A stretch of 64,000 nucleotides of DNA, taken from positions 1 to 64,000 of the forward strand of contig NZ_JAAJTJ010000011.1 in NCBI RefSeq assembly GCF_011030405.1, read 5' to 3'. Shown piece after piece: positions 25,086 to 34,495 of this stretch. Under the pieces are notes generated by a model that saw only the letters and a list, made by a program, of their open reading frames with translations, did not search any database and was not told the DNA's origin. How positions within the stretch are numbered: the first letter of the stretch is position 1; the number at the start of each line of letters is the position of its first letter. The DNA is from Parapedobacter sp. SGR-10. GTDB lineage: Bacteria; Bacteroidota; Bacteroidia; Sphingobacteriales; Sphingobacteriaceae. Position numbers and translations under genes: made by a program.

Positions 25086-25994
25086 ATGAATCCTAATGAA
25101 AAAAATAAAATCCATTATATAGAACGGCTCAATAAAGTTTTTGATTATATAGACGAAAACATTGATGCTCAATTAAACCTTGACGACTTGGCTAAGGTAT
25201 CCCATTTCTCAAAATTTCATTTTTCAAGAATATTTAGTGCCTTGGTGGGCGAAACACCTTTTAAATTTATTCAAAGAATCAGATTAGAGCGCGCAAATTA
25301 TCTATTGCGACTAAAGCCAAAAGCTAAGATTACTGAAATTGCATTCGAATGCGGTTTTAACGATTTAGCTGTTTTTTCACGCCAGTTTACTTTGCACTTC
25401 AACATCTCACCCACCGCATTTAAAAAACAAAACATACAACAGAGCAATATTCATCAAACTTCTTCTTTCAAAGCCAAATACTTTTGTTCCGAACTTAAAA
25501 TTTATAGAGATATGGAACAGTTAGTTGAAGCAAACATTCGATCATTACCTGAAAAAACTATCGCTTATATCAAGCATATCGGTTCATATAGGCAAAATGC
25601 AGATATTTACGAAAAGCTGTTTAACCAACTCTATGATTGGGCAGGAAAGAACAGCTTACTTAAACACCATCCTGAATCCATTGTCATCCATTACGATGAC
25701 CCCGAGTTAACACCGGAGGACAAGCAGCGAATGAATGTATGCATTACTGTTCCTGAAGATACCGAAGTAAACGGTAGCATAGGGAAAACCACGATACCTT
25801 ATGGCAAATATTATGTGGCCAAATTTAAGCTGAAACCTCAAGAGATTCCAATGGCCTGGAATTGGATTTACGGGGAGGGAATTCCTTCAATTGGATATCA
25901 TCCAATTGATAAAATTCCTTATCAAGTTTATCCCGAACCACCTAAAGAAGGGATACTCACCATAGTTTTCTGTATACCTGTGAAAAAGAATTAA
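25086..25994 (+). CDS. AraC-family regulator with GyrI-like effector domain
   Basis: This is a 302-residue protein. Residues 10-115 carry the two AraC helix-turn-helix motifs (LNLDDLAKVSHFSKFHFSRIF and KITEIAFECGFNDLAVFSRQF, ending in P-x-x-F as SPTAFKKQ). Residues 145-300 form a GyrI-like/SOUL-type small-molecule-binding domain (RSLPEKTIAYIKHIGSY, then IHYDDPELTPEDKQRM), as in Rob and SbmC relatives. It probably senses an amphipathic drug-like ligand. The NTF2-like gene follows 13 bp later. The gene lies between structured repeats in a cassette-like array. Confidence 0.92.
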   Translation: MNPNEKNKIHYIERLNKVFDYIDENIDAQLNLDDLAKVSHFSKFHFSRIFSALVGETPFKFIQRIRLERANYLLRLKPKAKITEIAFECGFNDLAVFSRQFTLHFNISPTAFKKQNIQQSNIHQTSSFKAKYFCSELKIYRDMEQLVEANIRSLPEKTIAYIKHIGSYRQNADIYEKLFNQLYDWAGKNSLLKHHPESIVIHYDDPELTPEDKQRMNVCITVPEDTEVNGSIGKTTIPYGKYYVAKFKLKPQEIPMAWNWIYGEGIPSIGYHPIDKIPYQVYPEPPKEGILTIVFCIPVKKN

Positions 25995-26007
25995 AACAAA
26001 ATAGATT

Positions 26008-26385
26008 ATGGTAAAAGTCACAGTAGAAGCAGATTGCGGTAATGCCCCAAGGAAGGAATTTCTAAAACAGTTTCACATTGCTTTAGCTAATAGCGATAGC
26101 ACCTTTGTAATAGAAAACATCACAGACAATATCCATTGGGAAATTGTTGGGAACCATACGATTACCAATAAGGAGGAATTTGAAAAAAGAATATTGGATA
26201 GCCCGTTGTGGAATGTGAAAGAACTTGTCATAGATGCCATTATAACCCATGGAAACGAAGCTTCTGCAAATGGAACTGTGGTTACATCAGATGATTTAAA
26301 ATTTGCGTTTTGTAATGTGTATAAGTTTAAAGGCTTTAAGGGGACACTCCTAAAATCTATACAGACATATCTTATTGAATTTTGA
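26008..26385 (+). CDS. NTF2-like (SnoaL-type) protein
   Basis: This 125-residue single-domain alpha+beta-barrel protein has the pattern FHIALANSDSTFVIENITDNIHWEIVG, then EEFEKRILDSP and VVTSDDLKFAFCNVYKFKG, typical of nuclear-transport-factor-2-like proteins that bind or isomerise small molecules. It lies 13 bp after the AraC gene, so the two probably work as a pair. Repeat B starts 12 bp after its stop. Confidence 0.75.
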   Translation: MVKVTVEADCGNAPRKEFLKQFHIALANSDSTFVIENITDNIHWEIVGNHTITNKEEFEKRILDSPLWNVKELVIDAIITHGNEASANGTVVTSDDLKFAFCNVYKFKGFKGTLLKSIQTYLIEF

Positions 26386-26397
26386 AAAAAGCCAGTT

Positions 26398-26527
26398 GCC
26401 AACATTGTATAAGCGTAATGCGGACTGTATGGCTAAAACTGAGTATCTTTGCGCCTAAGAAACTTTACGGTGGGCGGACAGTAAATCGCTCCGAAATCCC
26501 GCACTACGCTTATACTTGGCCGTTGGC
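26398..26527 (+). repeat. Structured cassette repeat B
   Basis: A left arm beginning GCCAACATTGTATAAGCG (26398-26423) pairs with the right arm CCGCACTACGCTTATAC through CGTTGGC (26499-26527), about 75 bp apart. Outer ends are GCCAAC and GTTGGC. The left arm is identical over 26 bp with the left arm of repeat C at 27179-27204. Confidence 0.65.
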
Positions 26528-26555
26528 GGGCATTGTAGAGACACCAAATCAATTA

Positions 26556-27131
26556 ATGATAAAAGACGACATAATAAATTTCGGTGCCTTTAAATGGCAA
26601 GTGCTTGACATTAAGAACAGCAAGGCACTTATTATTACCGAAGGAATAACAGAACTGCGTTGGTATAATGATCATTTCGTTGATGTAACTTGGGCAGAAT
26701 GTGAATTGAGAAAATACCTTAATAATGAATTTTACAATACTTTTAATCAAGACGAAAAAGCGAAAATTGCTGCTGTGACAAATTGCAACCCCGACAACCC
26801 TTGGTTCAAGACAAAAGGAGGAACAGACACTATTGACAGCATATTTTTACTTAGTCTTGAAGAGGTTTGCAAATATTTTGGAGACAGCATTGAAACTTTG
26901 CTGAATAAAGGAAATCAAAAATGGTTGATAGATGATGAAAACAACCAAAAAAGACAAGCAAGATATAATGGAGAATACCATTGGTGGCGACTTCGTTCTC
27001 CAGGTTACTACGGACGGACTTCTGCCAGCATTAATTCCAGGGGCAACGTCTATGTCCGTGGGAATGGAGTATATGGCAGACCAAAAGACGGTGGTGGTGT
27101 CCGACCAGCTTTATGGTTGAAACTAGAATAG
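26556..27131 (+). CDS. DUF6273-like protein
   Basis: The open frame extends back to 26382 through repeat B, but the plausible start is the ATG at 26556 (MIKDDIINFGAFKWQVLDI), just after the repeat, giving 191 residues. The pattern IINFGAFKWQVLDI, YNTFNQDEKAKI, IFLLSLEEVCKYF and the ending WWRLRSPGYYGRTSASINSR with GVRPALWLK is the DUF6273 (FISUMP-like, C-type-lectin-like) fold. Its function is unknown; in phages and gut Bacteroidota such folds bind ligands or diversify. The gene lies between two repeats that share a 26-bp arm and behaves like a mobile cassette. Confidence 0.8.
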   Translation: MIKDDIINFGAFKWQVLDIKNSKALIITEGITELRWYNDHFVDVTWAECELRKYLNNEFYNTFNQDEKAKIAAVTNCNPDNPWFKTKGGTDTIDSIFLLSLEEVCKYFGDSIETLLNKGNQKWLIDDENNQKRQARYNGEYHWWRLRSPGYYGRTSASINSRGNVYVRGNGVYGRPKDGGGVRPALWLKLE

Positions 27132-27178
27132 TAAGCTCAAAGGGATAGATGAATAAAATCAAAAGAAAACAACGACCC

Positions 27179-27348
27179 GCCAACATTGTATAAGCGTAAT
27201 GCGGGCTGAACGGTTGAAATTCAGCATATTTGGCTCAATGGCGGGTGAAGTGGTTAATTGAACATTCTACCTCGCATCAACTTCTGTGGTGTATTGACAG
27301 TTTTGTGCTCCGAAATCCGCCACTGCGCCAAGCGCCAAAACGTTAGGC
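27179..27348 (+). repeat. Structured cassette repeat C (ends in GTTAGGC)
   Basis: The left arm is identical to that of repeat B over 26 bp. The right half contains GTGCTCCGAAATCCGCC and ends in CGTTAGGC (27341-27348). GTTAGGC equals the canonical integron attC R' core. The right arm does not pair well with the left arm, as if the repeat were chimeric. Confidence 0.55.
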
Positions 27349-27430
27349 GATATTTTAGAAAAACGCAACAACAAAATAAGACTTCGGATTTTTTTAATAA
27401 ATTTGCAGTTATTTTAACGAACTTGAACGA

Positions 27431-27468
27431 ATGAAATTATCAGGAACAGAATTATACGACAAACTTGT
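27431..27468 (+). pseudogene. Cut-off first codons of a lost cassette gene
   Basis: An ATG at 27431 opens MKLSGTELYDKLVHAV, which reads like a genuine protein start placed at the usual distance after repeat C. The frame then enters GC-rich palindromic DNA and stops after about 30 codons. The character of the sequence changes sharply at about 27469, suggesting the cassette array was truncated here by deletion or insertion. Confidence 0.4.
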
Positions 27469-27520
27469 ACACGCGGTACGCGTGCGCCAGATTTATGCTA
27501 GCGCCCGCGACCACGCGTGT
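27469..27520. repeat. GC-rich imperfect palindrome at the island boundary
   Basis: ACACGCGGTACGCGTGCGCC and GGCGC-type complement ending ACCACGCGTGT form a 52-bp imperfect palindrome around an ATTTATGCTA centre. It lies 20 bp beyond the katA stop. It could be the katA terminator hairpin or the scar or target of an insertion. Confidence 0.5.
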
Positions 27521-27539
27521 GCTTAAATTTTTAGATCCA

Positions 27540-29051
27540 CTATCTACCTGCCCTCGGTGCCCACCGATCAAAAGGTGCCATATCAAAATTATTCACCTCA
27601 TCCATGGTCATTCCCAATGCTCTGGCGACACCTTCTCCATATTCGGGATCAGCTTTATAACAATTCTTTATGTGTCGTATCTGAATAAACTTTTTCGCTC
27701 CCCCTACTTGAGCTGCGGTGTTTTTGAACAATAGTTCAGCCTTACCATCGGCTTTGATAATGCGGAATAAATCTCCCGGCTGTGTATAATAATCCTCATC
27801 ATAATCCCGGAAATTGTGCGCATAAGCTGTTCCCTCCAATTCCAAAGGTGGTTCCTTTGCCGAAGGATCCTCTTGCCATTCCCCAAAACTATTGGGTTCG
27901 TAATGGATGGTAGAACCATAATTGCCGTCTACCCGCATAGCGCCATCTCTATGATATGCATGGTAAGGACAGCGTGGTTTATTGACCGGAATCTGGTAAT
28001 GGTTGACCCCTAATCTGTAACGCTGTGCATCGCCATAAGAGAAGAGTCTTCCCTGTAGCATTTTGTCCGGTGAAAAACCGATTCCGGGTACGATATTGGT
28101 CGGATTGAATGCTGCTTGCTCTACATCCTGAAAATAATTGTCTGGGTTCCTGTTCAGTTCAAATTCGCCTACCGGAATTAATGGGAAATCTTTTTTTGAC
28201 CAGACTTTTGTCAGATCAAACGGATGGAAGCGGTAAGTTTTGGCCTCTTCCTCGGACATAATCTGTACAAACATTTTCCATTTTGGAAATTCTCCTCTTT
28301 CTATAGCTTCGTACAGGTCACGTTGCGAAGACTCTCTGTCCATTCCCACTACCTTTGCCGCCTCTTCATCCGAAAGATTTTCAATGCCCTGTTGACTTAC
28401 AAAATGGAATTTTACCCAATGCCGTACGTTTTGGCTATTGATAAAACTGTAGGTATGGCTTCCGAAGCCATGCATGTGTCTGTATCCTTTCGGAATTCCC
28501 CGGTCGCTCATCACGATGGTGACCTGATGCAATGCTTCGGGCAAAAGTGTCCAAAAATCCCAGTTGTTGTTGGCGCTCCGCATATTGGTCCGTGGGTCAC
28601 GTTTTACGGCATGGTTCAGATCTGGAAACTTCATCGGATCCCGGAAAAAGAAAACAGGTGTGTTGTTTCCGACCAGGTCCCAAATCCCTTCGTTGGTGTA
28701 AAACTTCAAGGCAAAACCCCGAATGTCCCTTTCCGCATCAGCAGCTCCTCTTTCTCCTGCTACCGTAGAAAACCGGGCAAACATCTCTGTCTGCTTCCCG
28801 ATTTCGCTGAATATTTCCGCTTTGGTATAAGGCGTGATATCGTGTGTGACGGTAAATGTCCCGAATGCCCCAGAACCTTTGGCATGCATTCTACGTTCGG
28901 GAATGACCTCTCTGTCAAAATTGGCCATTTTTTCCAGAAACCAATAATCCTGCATAAGCAATGGACCTCGGGGACCGGCAGTTTGTACATTCTGATTATC
29001 GGGGACAGGTGCCCCTGTTTGACGTGTTAGTTTTTCTTTTTTCTCTTCCAT
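27540..29051 (-). CDS. katA: Heme catalase
   Basis: This 503-residue monofunctional small-subunit catalase has the distal His (H56) in [13 protein letters not shown], the conserved [20 protein letters not shown], the Asn in [15 protein letters not shown], and the proximal heme Tyr in [13 protein letters not shown]. The full conserved core to residue 480 is present. It decomposes hydrogen peroxide in the cytoplasm. It is monocistronic and divergent from the MBL-rhodanese gene; the 303-bp intergenic region contains both promoters. It is the first clearly chromosomal gene right of the island. Confidence 0.97.
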   Translation of the reverse strand: MEEKKEKLTRQTGAPVPDNQNVQTAGPRGPLLMQDYWFLEKMANFDREVIPERRMHAKGSGAFGTFTVTHDITPYTKAEIFSEIGKQTEMFARFSTVAGERGAADAERDIRGFALKFYTNEGIWDLVGNNTPVFFFRDPMKFPDLNHAVKRDPRTNMRSANNNWDFWTLLPEALHQVTIVMSDRGIPKGYRHMHGFGSHTYSFINSQNVRHWVKFHFVSQQGIENLSDEEAAKVVGMDRESSQRDLYEAIERGEFPKWKMFVQIMSEEEAKTYRFHPFDLTKVWSKKDFPLIPVGEFELNRNPDNYFQDVEQAAFNPTNIVPGIGFSPDKMLQGRLFSYGDAQRYRLGVNHYQIPVNKPRCPYHAYHRDGAMRVDGNYGSTIHYEPNSFGEWQEDPSAKEPPLELEGTAYAHNFRDYDEDYYTQPGDLFRIIKADGKAELLFKNTAAQVGGAKKFIQIRHIKNCYKADPEYGEGVARALGMTMDEVNNFDMAPFDRWAPRAGR

Positions 29052-29354
29052 GTCTATATATTTTAAAATGTTTTGTTAAATATACATAGATAAAATGTGT
29101 TTATGTAGCAATTTCATATAGATGTTTTCTATGGTTAATAGATTATATACATTAACTGCTAGAGTTTACATCCCATAATCTGGGATGTTCTATCTTACAT
29201 TGTCAATTATTATTTTTATATTGTAATAAACTTTATAATACGAGGGAGTTCGATCAGATTTTTTTTGAACAGATGTAACCAAAGTCACTGTATGGTGAAA
29301 ATAATCAACGGAAATTTGTTCTGTTGAATAGTGGACCATTAAAATAATAGAATC
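29052..29354. promoter_or_regulatory. Divergent promoter region of katA and the MBL-rhodanese gene
   Basis: No gene is seen in these 303 bp. Leftward TATATTTA (complement near 29079-29086) approximates the -7 consensus for katA. No clear -7 box was found for the rightward gene, and no convincing OxyR or PerR palindrome was recognised. Confidence 0.35.
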
Positions 29355-30734
29355 ATGTTTTTCCAACACGTTTATGATACCAGTCTTGCACAAGGAAGCT
29401 ATATAGTGGGCTGTCAAGCCACAGGTGAAGCTATCGTCATCGATGCCAAACGGGATATTGACACCTATCTTGACATTGCCCGGCAAAACAATCTTCGTAT
29501 CACGCACATTGCAGAGACACATATCCATGCGGATTTTCTTTGTGGGTCGAGAGAGCTTGCGGCAGTGACCGGTGCCAGCATGTACCTCTCTGACGAAGGG
29601 GGTGAAGATTGGCAGTATGCATTTCCACATGTTGGCCTCAAAGACGGATATGTGATCAGGGTGGGCAACCTATCGTTGGAGGTGTTGCATACGCCTGGAC
29701 ACACACCCGAAAGTATCTGTTTCTTGTTGACGGATCATCCTGCTACAGACAAGCCCGTCATGATATTTACCGGGGATTTTGTGTTTGTGGGAGATATCGG
29801 TCGTCCAGATTTGTTGGAAAAGGCGGCAGGAATACAGGGGGCCAAAGAAATCGGGGCGCAACAGATGTTTCAATCCTTGAAGAAATTTGCGGCATTGCCT
29901 GAGTACATTCAAGTGTGGTCAGCGCACGGAGCGGGTTCTGCCTGCGGAAAAGCTTTGGGAGCAGTCCCTAGCTCTACTGTAGGGTATGAGAAAATCCGTA
30001 ATTGGGCATTTCAATACGGAGAGGACGAAAAAGGTTTTACCGATTATCTTTTTACAGATCAGCCCGAACCACCCCGATATTTCGCGATGATGAAGCACTT
30101 GAACAAGGTAAATCGTCCGTTGCTGATCGAAATTCCGAAACACCCGAAATTGTCCAACGAACAATTCCTTGCCGCTCACAAGAAGGGTGTAAAAGTCATT
30201 GATACCCGAAAGAAGGCAGATTTTGCCCGGGGATTTCTTCCGGGAAGTTTGAATATCCAAGGCAATAACTCTTTTTCTACATGGTGCGGTTGGTTGTTGA
30301 ATTATGAAGAACAGTTTATGTTGGTGGCTAAGGATGATCAAATAGAAGACCTGACCCGTAAGCTGATGCGTATCGGCCTGGACAATGTGTATGGCTACAT
30401 TTCGAATATCGAGGAGCTGGGCACCGAGCTGCAAATAGCGGATGTTATCTCGCTGGACGAGTTCAAAGCGTATATTGGTCAAGAGGGAGTACAGGTTGTC
30501 GATGTGCGTGGTGCAAGCGAATATAAAGCCGGGCACGTAGAGGGGGCGGATAATGTGTTTGTGGGGACACTTCCCGACAATCTGGATAAGATCAGTAAGG
30601 ATAAGCAAGTAGTCATCCACTGTCAGTCTGGAGACCGTTCGGCCATTGCTTATTCCGTCTTGAGAAGACACGGATTCACCAATGTAAAAAACTATTCGGG
30701 TGGATATGCGGAGTGGGGTAAAAACAAATCCTAA
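29355..30734 (+). CDS. MBL-fold hydrolase with two rhodanese domains (persulfide dioxygenase-like)
   Basis: This is a 459-residue protein. The N-terminal 240 residues are a metallo-beta-lactamase fold: ETHIHADFLCG (H56, H58, D60; the usual final His of HxHxDH is Phe, as in the ETHE1-like Bacteroidota subgroup), LHTPGHTPESICF and IFTGDFVFVGDIGRPDL. Two rhodanese domains follow. The first (VIDTRKKADFARGFLPGS) lacks an obvious active Cys; the second (VVDVRGASEYKAGHVEGA) has the active loop HCQSGDRSA. This architecture oxidises glutathione- or other low-molecular-weight persulfides and transfers sulfur, so it handles sulfide. The Rrf2 regulator two genes downstream fits redox or sulfur control. 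Confidence 0.9.
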   Translation: MFFQHVYDTSLAQGSYIVGCQATGEAIVIDAKRDIDTYLDIARQNNLRITHIAETHIHADFLCGSRELAAVTGASMYLSDEGGEDWQYAFPHVGLKDGYVIRVGNLSLEVLHTPGHTPESICFLLTDHPATDKPVMIFTGDFVFVGDIGRPDLLEKAAGIQGAKEIGAQQMFQSLKKFAALPEYIQVWSAHGAGSACGKALGAVPSSTVGYEKIRNWAFQYGEDEKGFTDYLFTDQPEPPRYFAMMKHLNKVNRPLLIEIPKHPKLSNEQFLAAHKKGVKVIDTRKKADFARGFLPGSLNIQGNNSFSTWCGWLLNYEEQFMLVAKDDQIEDLTRKLMRIGLDNVYGYISNIEELGTELQIADVISLDEFKAYIGQEGVQVVDVRGASEYKAGHVEGADNVFVGTLPDNLDKISKDKQVVIHCQSGDRSAIAYSVLRRHGFTNVKNYSGGYAEWGKNKS

Positions 30735-30827
30735 ACCAAATGCCCTCTTTATTTGTTTATGATATAGCTTGGTTTGAAAAAGTATGCAGTCCTCTTGGCT
30801 GTTTGATCAAATCCAAGCTCATATAAA

Positions 30828-31028
30828 ATGGAGGACATTATGGAAGAGGAAAATAAAAAAGAAGGTTGGCAACAGGAAGTACAGGAGGAGAAAGCTCCGG
30901 AAATTGTAAAAAAGGAACCGGATGATAAGCCCGCTGCAAAGACATTACGTTGGACAATATTTATTGCGGTGCTCATCTTGTTGATTATTTACGTCGTCTT
31001 TTTTTATTTGCCGGGTCAGAAGACATAA
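30828..31028 (+). CDS. Small single-pass membrane protein
   Basis: This 66-residue protein has a highly charged Lys/Glu-rich N-terminal half and one C-terminal transmembrane helix (about 42-61, WTIFIAVLILLIIYVVFF) ending in a short tail. The layout is a tail-anchored protein with the charged domain inside the cell. An alternative start lies at 30840. It sits 93 bp behind the MBL-rhodanese gene and before the Rrf2 gene. No family is recognised. Confidence 0.55.
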   Translation: MEDIMEEENKKEGWQQEVQEEKAPEIVKKEPDDKPAAKTLRWTIFIAVLILLIIYVVFFYLPGQKT

Positions 31029-31176
31029 GACCGTATAATATAATTTGCGTATCGAGGGGGCACCCTTCATCCAAATTTTTGAAAGTAAGCAGGCAACCAA
31101 AATTATTTTCGAAAAATAATTCCCATAAAATAAAGCAACCGCTATCTTTATGGTTTGATTGCAAATAATCTTCGGT

Positions 31177-31629
31177 ATGGGAATATTTTCCAAGACTTGT
31201 GAGTATGCATTGCGGGCTGTATTTTATATTGCCCAAAGTTCGCACGAGGGTAGGCGCGTAGGCATTATAGAGATTGCGGAGAAGATCAAGTCACCCCAGG
31301 CATTTTTGGGAAAGATACTTCAACAACTTAGTCGGGAGGGGATTATCTTGTCTGCTAAGGGGCCGAATGGTGGCTTTTTTATGGATGGAGTAGGACTTAA
31401 GCGTCCTTTAGCAGATGTCGTAGAAGCCATAGATGGCAAGGATATCTTTATTGGGTGTGGACTGGGATTGGATCATTGTTCGGAAAAGGAACCTTGTCCT
31501 TTGCATCATGAATTCAAGTTGATACGTAATAAGATTTCGGTTATGCTCAAAGAAACCAGTATTGGGCAGTTTAATCAGGAACTCTTGTTGGGAAAGCTGT
31601 CACTTTACAAGCGGACTTCTTTGGAATAG
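31177..31629 (+). CDS. Rrf2-family transcriptional regulator
   Basis: The start is set at 31177 (MGIFSKTCEYALRAVFYIAQ), the family's conserved N-terminus; the frame extends to 31159. It has a winged helix with IIEIAEKIKSPQAFLGKILQQLSREGII and GPNGGFFMD in the wing. Three Cys in the C-terminal half (CGLGLDHCSEKEPCPLH) match the iron-sulfur or redox-sensing Cys set of IscR/NsrR-type members. It probably senses nitric oxide, iron-sulfur status or reactive sulfur and may control the upstream persulfide-handling gene. The product is about 150 residues, normal for the family. Confidence 0.9.
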   Translation: MGIFSKTCEYALRAVFYIAQSSHEGRRVGIIEIAEKIKSPQAFLGKILQQLSREGIILSAKGPNGGFFMDGVGLKRPLADVVEAIDGKDIFIGCGLGLDHCSEKEPCPLHHEFKLIRNKISVMLKETSIGQFNQELLLGKLSLYKRTSLE

Positions 31630-31641
31630 ACTTCTCTCGCT

Positions 31642-31673
31642 ATCCTTAGTGTTCAATGTAGCACACTAAGGAT
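31642..31673. terminator. Hairpin between convergent Rrf2 and mutS genes
   Basis: ATCCTTAGTGT (31642-31652) and ACACTAAGGAT (31663-31673) are perfect 11-bp arms with a 10-nt loop, 12 bp after the Rrf2 stop. There is no T-run. A second, weaker GGGTGTC/GACACCC pair lies at 31686-31730, nearer to the mutS end. Confidence 0.55.
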
Positions 31674-31771
31674 CAGTAATAAGGAGGGTGTCTCAGACTC
31701 CCTAAATATTTATAAAATCCGTGGACACCCTGCGGAAGTCTACGGACAGTTACTGTGTTTTATAGAGAGTT

Positions 31772-34378
31772 TCAATTTTTCAACAGCCGCTGAATCTCAT
31801 CCAGTTTCATCAGTGCCTCTACAGGAGTCAAAGTGTTGACATCCAGATTATTTAGCATATCCCGTATTTTTTCCAGAATAGGATCGTCGATGGCAAACAT
31901 TTGCAATTGATAGGCTTGTTTTTGTATCTTACGCATGCTATCCTTGATTTTTTCCCCACCTGTGCGTTCCTGTTCCAGACGTTTCAAGATCTCCGAAGCT
32001 CGTCCGATCAATTTAGGAGGCATCCCGGCCAATTTGGCAACGTGGATACCGAAGCTGTGTTCAGAACCTCCCGGCATTAGTTTACGCAGGAAGATGACCT
32101 TATTGTTGACCTCTTTCACGGTTACGTTGAAGTTCTTGATCCTTGACATGGAATTGCTCAATTCGTTCAACTCATGGTAATGCGTCGCAAACAGCGTCTT
32201 AGCCCGAGCGGTAGGGTGGTTGTGTAAAAACTCTGCAATGGCCCAAGCGATGGAAATACCATCGTAGGTGCTCGTACCACGGCCAATCTCATCCAATAGG
32301 ATTAGGCTACGGTCAGACAGGTTGTTCATGATGCTGGCCGTTTCATTCATTTCCACCATAAACGTCGATTCGCCCGAAGACAGATTGTCCGAAGCGCCTA
32401 CACGTGTGAATATTTTGTCGACCAATCCGATGTAAGCCTCCTTGGCCGGGACAAATGACCCGATCTGTGCCATGAGCACGATCAACCCGGTTTGTCTCAA
32501 TAAGGCCGATTTACCCGCCATATTGGGACCTGTGATGATGATGATCTGTTGGTTTTCGGGATCGAGAAATGTGTCGTTGGTGATATAGTCTTCGCCGATG
32601 GGCAGGTTCTTTTCGATCACGGGGTGGCGTCCACCCTTGATATCCAGTGTTTTGCTGTCCGAAACTTCTGGTTTGACATAGTAGTTTTTCTCGGCAATGA
32701 CGGCAAAATTGAGCAGAACGTCCAGTTTGGCAATGAGTTGTGCATTGAGCTGTATGGGCTTGATATATTCTGCAATCGCCAATAGGAGTTCGGCATAGAT
32801 ACGATTCTCGATAACCTGTATCTTTTCCTCGGCTCCCAATATCTGGTCTTCGTATTCCTTTAGCTCTTCGGTAATGTAGCGTTCGGCATTGACCAGGGTC
32901 TGCTTGCGGATCCAACCCTCCGGCACTTTGTCCCGGTGGGTATTGGTGACCTCAAGATAATAGCCAAATACGTTGTTGAAGGCTATTTTCAGTGATGGAA
33001 TTCCTGTGGTTTCGGACTCACGGCGTTGGATTTCCAAGAGGTAATCCTTTCCGCCAAAAGCGACCTTTCGCAACTTGTCCAGCTCTTCGTCTACGCCCTC
33101 GGCGATGACGTTTCCTTTGTTGAGGGCTACCGGAGGTTCGGCCTGCACTGTTTTTTCTATCTTGTCCCGAATGATCGTGCAGGGATTGAGTTGTTCAGCA
33201 ATCATGCGAAGCGATTCGGAATCTACCGCATTCGTCAACTCTTTGAGCTTTTCTATCGCGTACAGTGAGCGCTTGAGCTGCGTGATTTCACGAGGGTTGG
33301 CTTTTTGTAGGCCTATTTTACTGATAAGGCGTTCCAGGTCGCCTACATGCTTAATTTCCCGGATGAGCTCATCCCTCAGATCCTTGTGCTGATAGAAGTA
33401 ATCCACGACATTGAGACGCTCTTCGATCAGTTTTTTGTCTTTCAACGGCATCACGATCCAGCGTTTCAGCAATCGTGCGCCCATAGGGGAGGAGGTTTCG
33501 TCCAGCACGTCCGCGAGGGTGATGGCATTCTCATTGGCTGAGCCGATCAATTCCAGATTGCGGATAGTGAAGCGATCCAACCACATATAGCGGTCTTCTT
33601 CTATCCGGGCAATGTGGGATATGTGCTGTAGATTGCGATGTTCGGTTTCGTTGAGGTAATGCAATGCGACACCTGCCGCCACAATGCCTATAGGCATACG
33701 GTCGATACCGAAGCCTTTTAACGAATTGACTTCAAAATGTTTCAACAGTGTTTCTTCGGCATAGTCGCCTGTATATGGCCATTCGTCCAGAGAATAGGTA
33801 TAATATTGACTTCCAAAATGTTCGTTGAATTCCTTGGCCTGTTTGCGGGGCATAATGATTTCCGTAGGTTTGAAACCTTGCAACAGCTTATCGATATAGC
33901 TGATGCTACCTTGTGCGACTAAGAATTCTCCGGTGGAGATGTCCAGAAAAGAAATACCCACTGTGCTCTTGTCAAAAAACAAGGATGCCAGATAGTTGTT
34001 GGACTTTTGCTGTACGATATTGTCATTGTACGAGACACCGGGTGTGACCAGTTCGGTCACGCCTCTCTTGACGATGGTCTTCGTTTGCTTTGGATCCTCC
34101 AATTGGTCACAGATCGCGACACGCTGTCCGGCACGTACCAGCTTCGGCAGGTATGTCTCTAAAGAGTGATGTGGAAAGCCGGCCAGTGCGGTCTCTGACT
34201 CAGAACCGTTTCCACGTTTGGTCTGTACGATTCCCAAGATACTCGCAGCTTTGATCGCATCTTCACCGAATGTCTCGTAAAAATCACCTACACGAAACAG
34301 CAATAATGCACCCGGATATTTCGCTTTGATGCTGTTGTATTGCTGCATTAACGGAGTTTCTTTCTTCGCTTTAGCCAA
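31772..34378 (-). CDS. mutS: DNA mismatch repair protein MutS
   Basis: This is an 868-residue full-length MutS. The mismatch-binding Phe-x-Glu is in GDFYETFG (F33, E35). The connector, lever and clamp region follows. The ATPase has Walker [15 protein letters not shown], the signature STFMVEM and Walker [17 protein letters not shown]. The C-terminal region contains the HTH and dimerisation segments. It recognises mispairs and recruits MutL. It is convergent with the Rrf2 gene and divergent from the toxin-antitoxin pair. No oddity was seen. Confidence 0.98.
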   Translation of the reverse strand: MAKAKKETPLMQQYNSIKAKYPGALLLFRVGDFYETFGEDAIKAASILGIVQTKRGNGSESETALAGFPHHSLETYLPKLVRAGQRVAICDQLEDPKQTKTIVKRGVTELVTPGVSYNDNIVQQKSNNYLASLFFDKSTVGISFLDISTGEFLVAQGSISYIDKLLQGFKPTEIIMPRKQAKEFNEHFGSQYYTYSLDEWPYTGDYAEETLLKHFEVNSLKGFGIDRMPIGIVAAGVALHYLNETEHRNLQHISHIARIEEDRYMWLDRFTIRNLELIGSANENAITLADVLDETSSPMGARLLKRWIVMPLKDKKLIEERLNVVDYFYQHKDLRDELIREIKHVGDLERLISKIGLQKANPREITQLKRSLYAIEKLKELTNAVDSESLRMIAEQLNPCTIIRDKIEKTVQAEPPVALNKGNVIAEGVDEELDKLRKVAFGGKDYLLEIQRRESETTGIPSLKIAFNNVFGYYLEVTNTHRDKVPEGWIRKQTLVNAERYITEELKEYEDQILGAEEKIQVIENRIYAELLLAIAEYIKPIQLNAQLIAKLDVLLNFAVIAEKNYYVKPEVSDSKTLDIKGGRHPVIEKNLPIGEDYITNDTFLDPENQQIIIITGPNMAGKSALLRQTGLIVLMAQIGSFVPAKEAYIGLVDKIFTRVGASDNLSSGESTFMVEMNETASIMNNLSDRSLILLDEIGRGTSTYDGISIAWAIAEFLHNHPTARAKTLFATHYHELNELSNSMSRIKNFNVTVKEVNNKVIFLRKLMPGGSEHSFGIHVAKLAGMPPKLIGRASEILKRLEQERTGGEKIKDSMRKIQKQAYQLQMFAIDDPILEKIRDMLNNLDVNTLTPVEALMKLDEIQRLLKN

Positions 34379-34482
34379 TGGAAATCAATTTTTTAGTTAA
34401 GCGGTAAAAATAAGATAATTGAAAGGATTTGACAAGGTTATATATTTTTTATGTTTTACTTGACAACTTGACAAGAATATTC

Positions 34483-34490
34483 TATCTTTA
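34483..34490 (+). promoter_or_regulatory. Candidate promoter of the toxin-antitoxin pair
   Basis: TATCTTTA approximates TAnnTTTG immediately ahead of the first ATG (34496), with two direct TTGACA copies (34460-34474) just upstream. Transcription from here would start at or after the 34496 ATG, so the antitoxin may begin at the in-frame ATG at 34505. Confidence 0.35.
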
Positions 34491-34495
34491 TATTT

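Larger units (their letters stand above)
27132..27539. other. Junction between cassette array and chromosomal katA
   Basis: This stretch holds repeat C, an AT-rich leader, the start of a cut-off ORF and a GC-rich palindrome, each listed separately. No complete gene is present. Confidence 0.6.

Noticed and set aside
24878..27348. A true mobile integron
   Set aside because: No integron integrase in the window; the only tyrosine recombinase is a Bacteroidota element integrase, and only repeat C carries a canonical GTTAGGC core.
28224..29030. Long open frame on the + strand inside katA (268 codons), and similar frames inside mutS and the giant gene
   Set aside because: These are antisense shadows; the katA, mutS and beta-helix readings are strongly supported by conserved motifs.
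31686..31730. Insertion-sequence remnant between Rrf2 and mutS
   Set aside because: Only a short GGGTGTC/GACACCC pair; no transposase trace or target duplication is visible.
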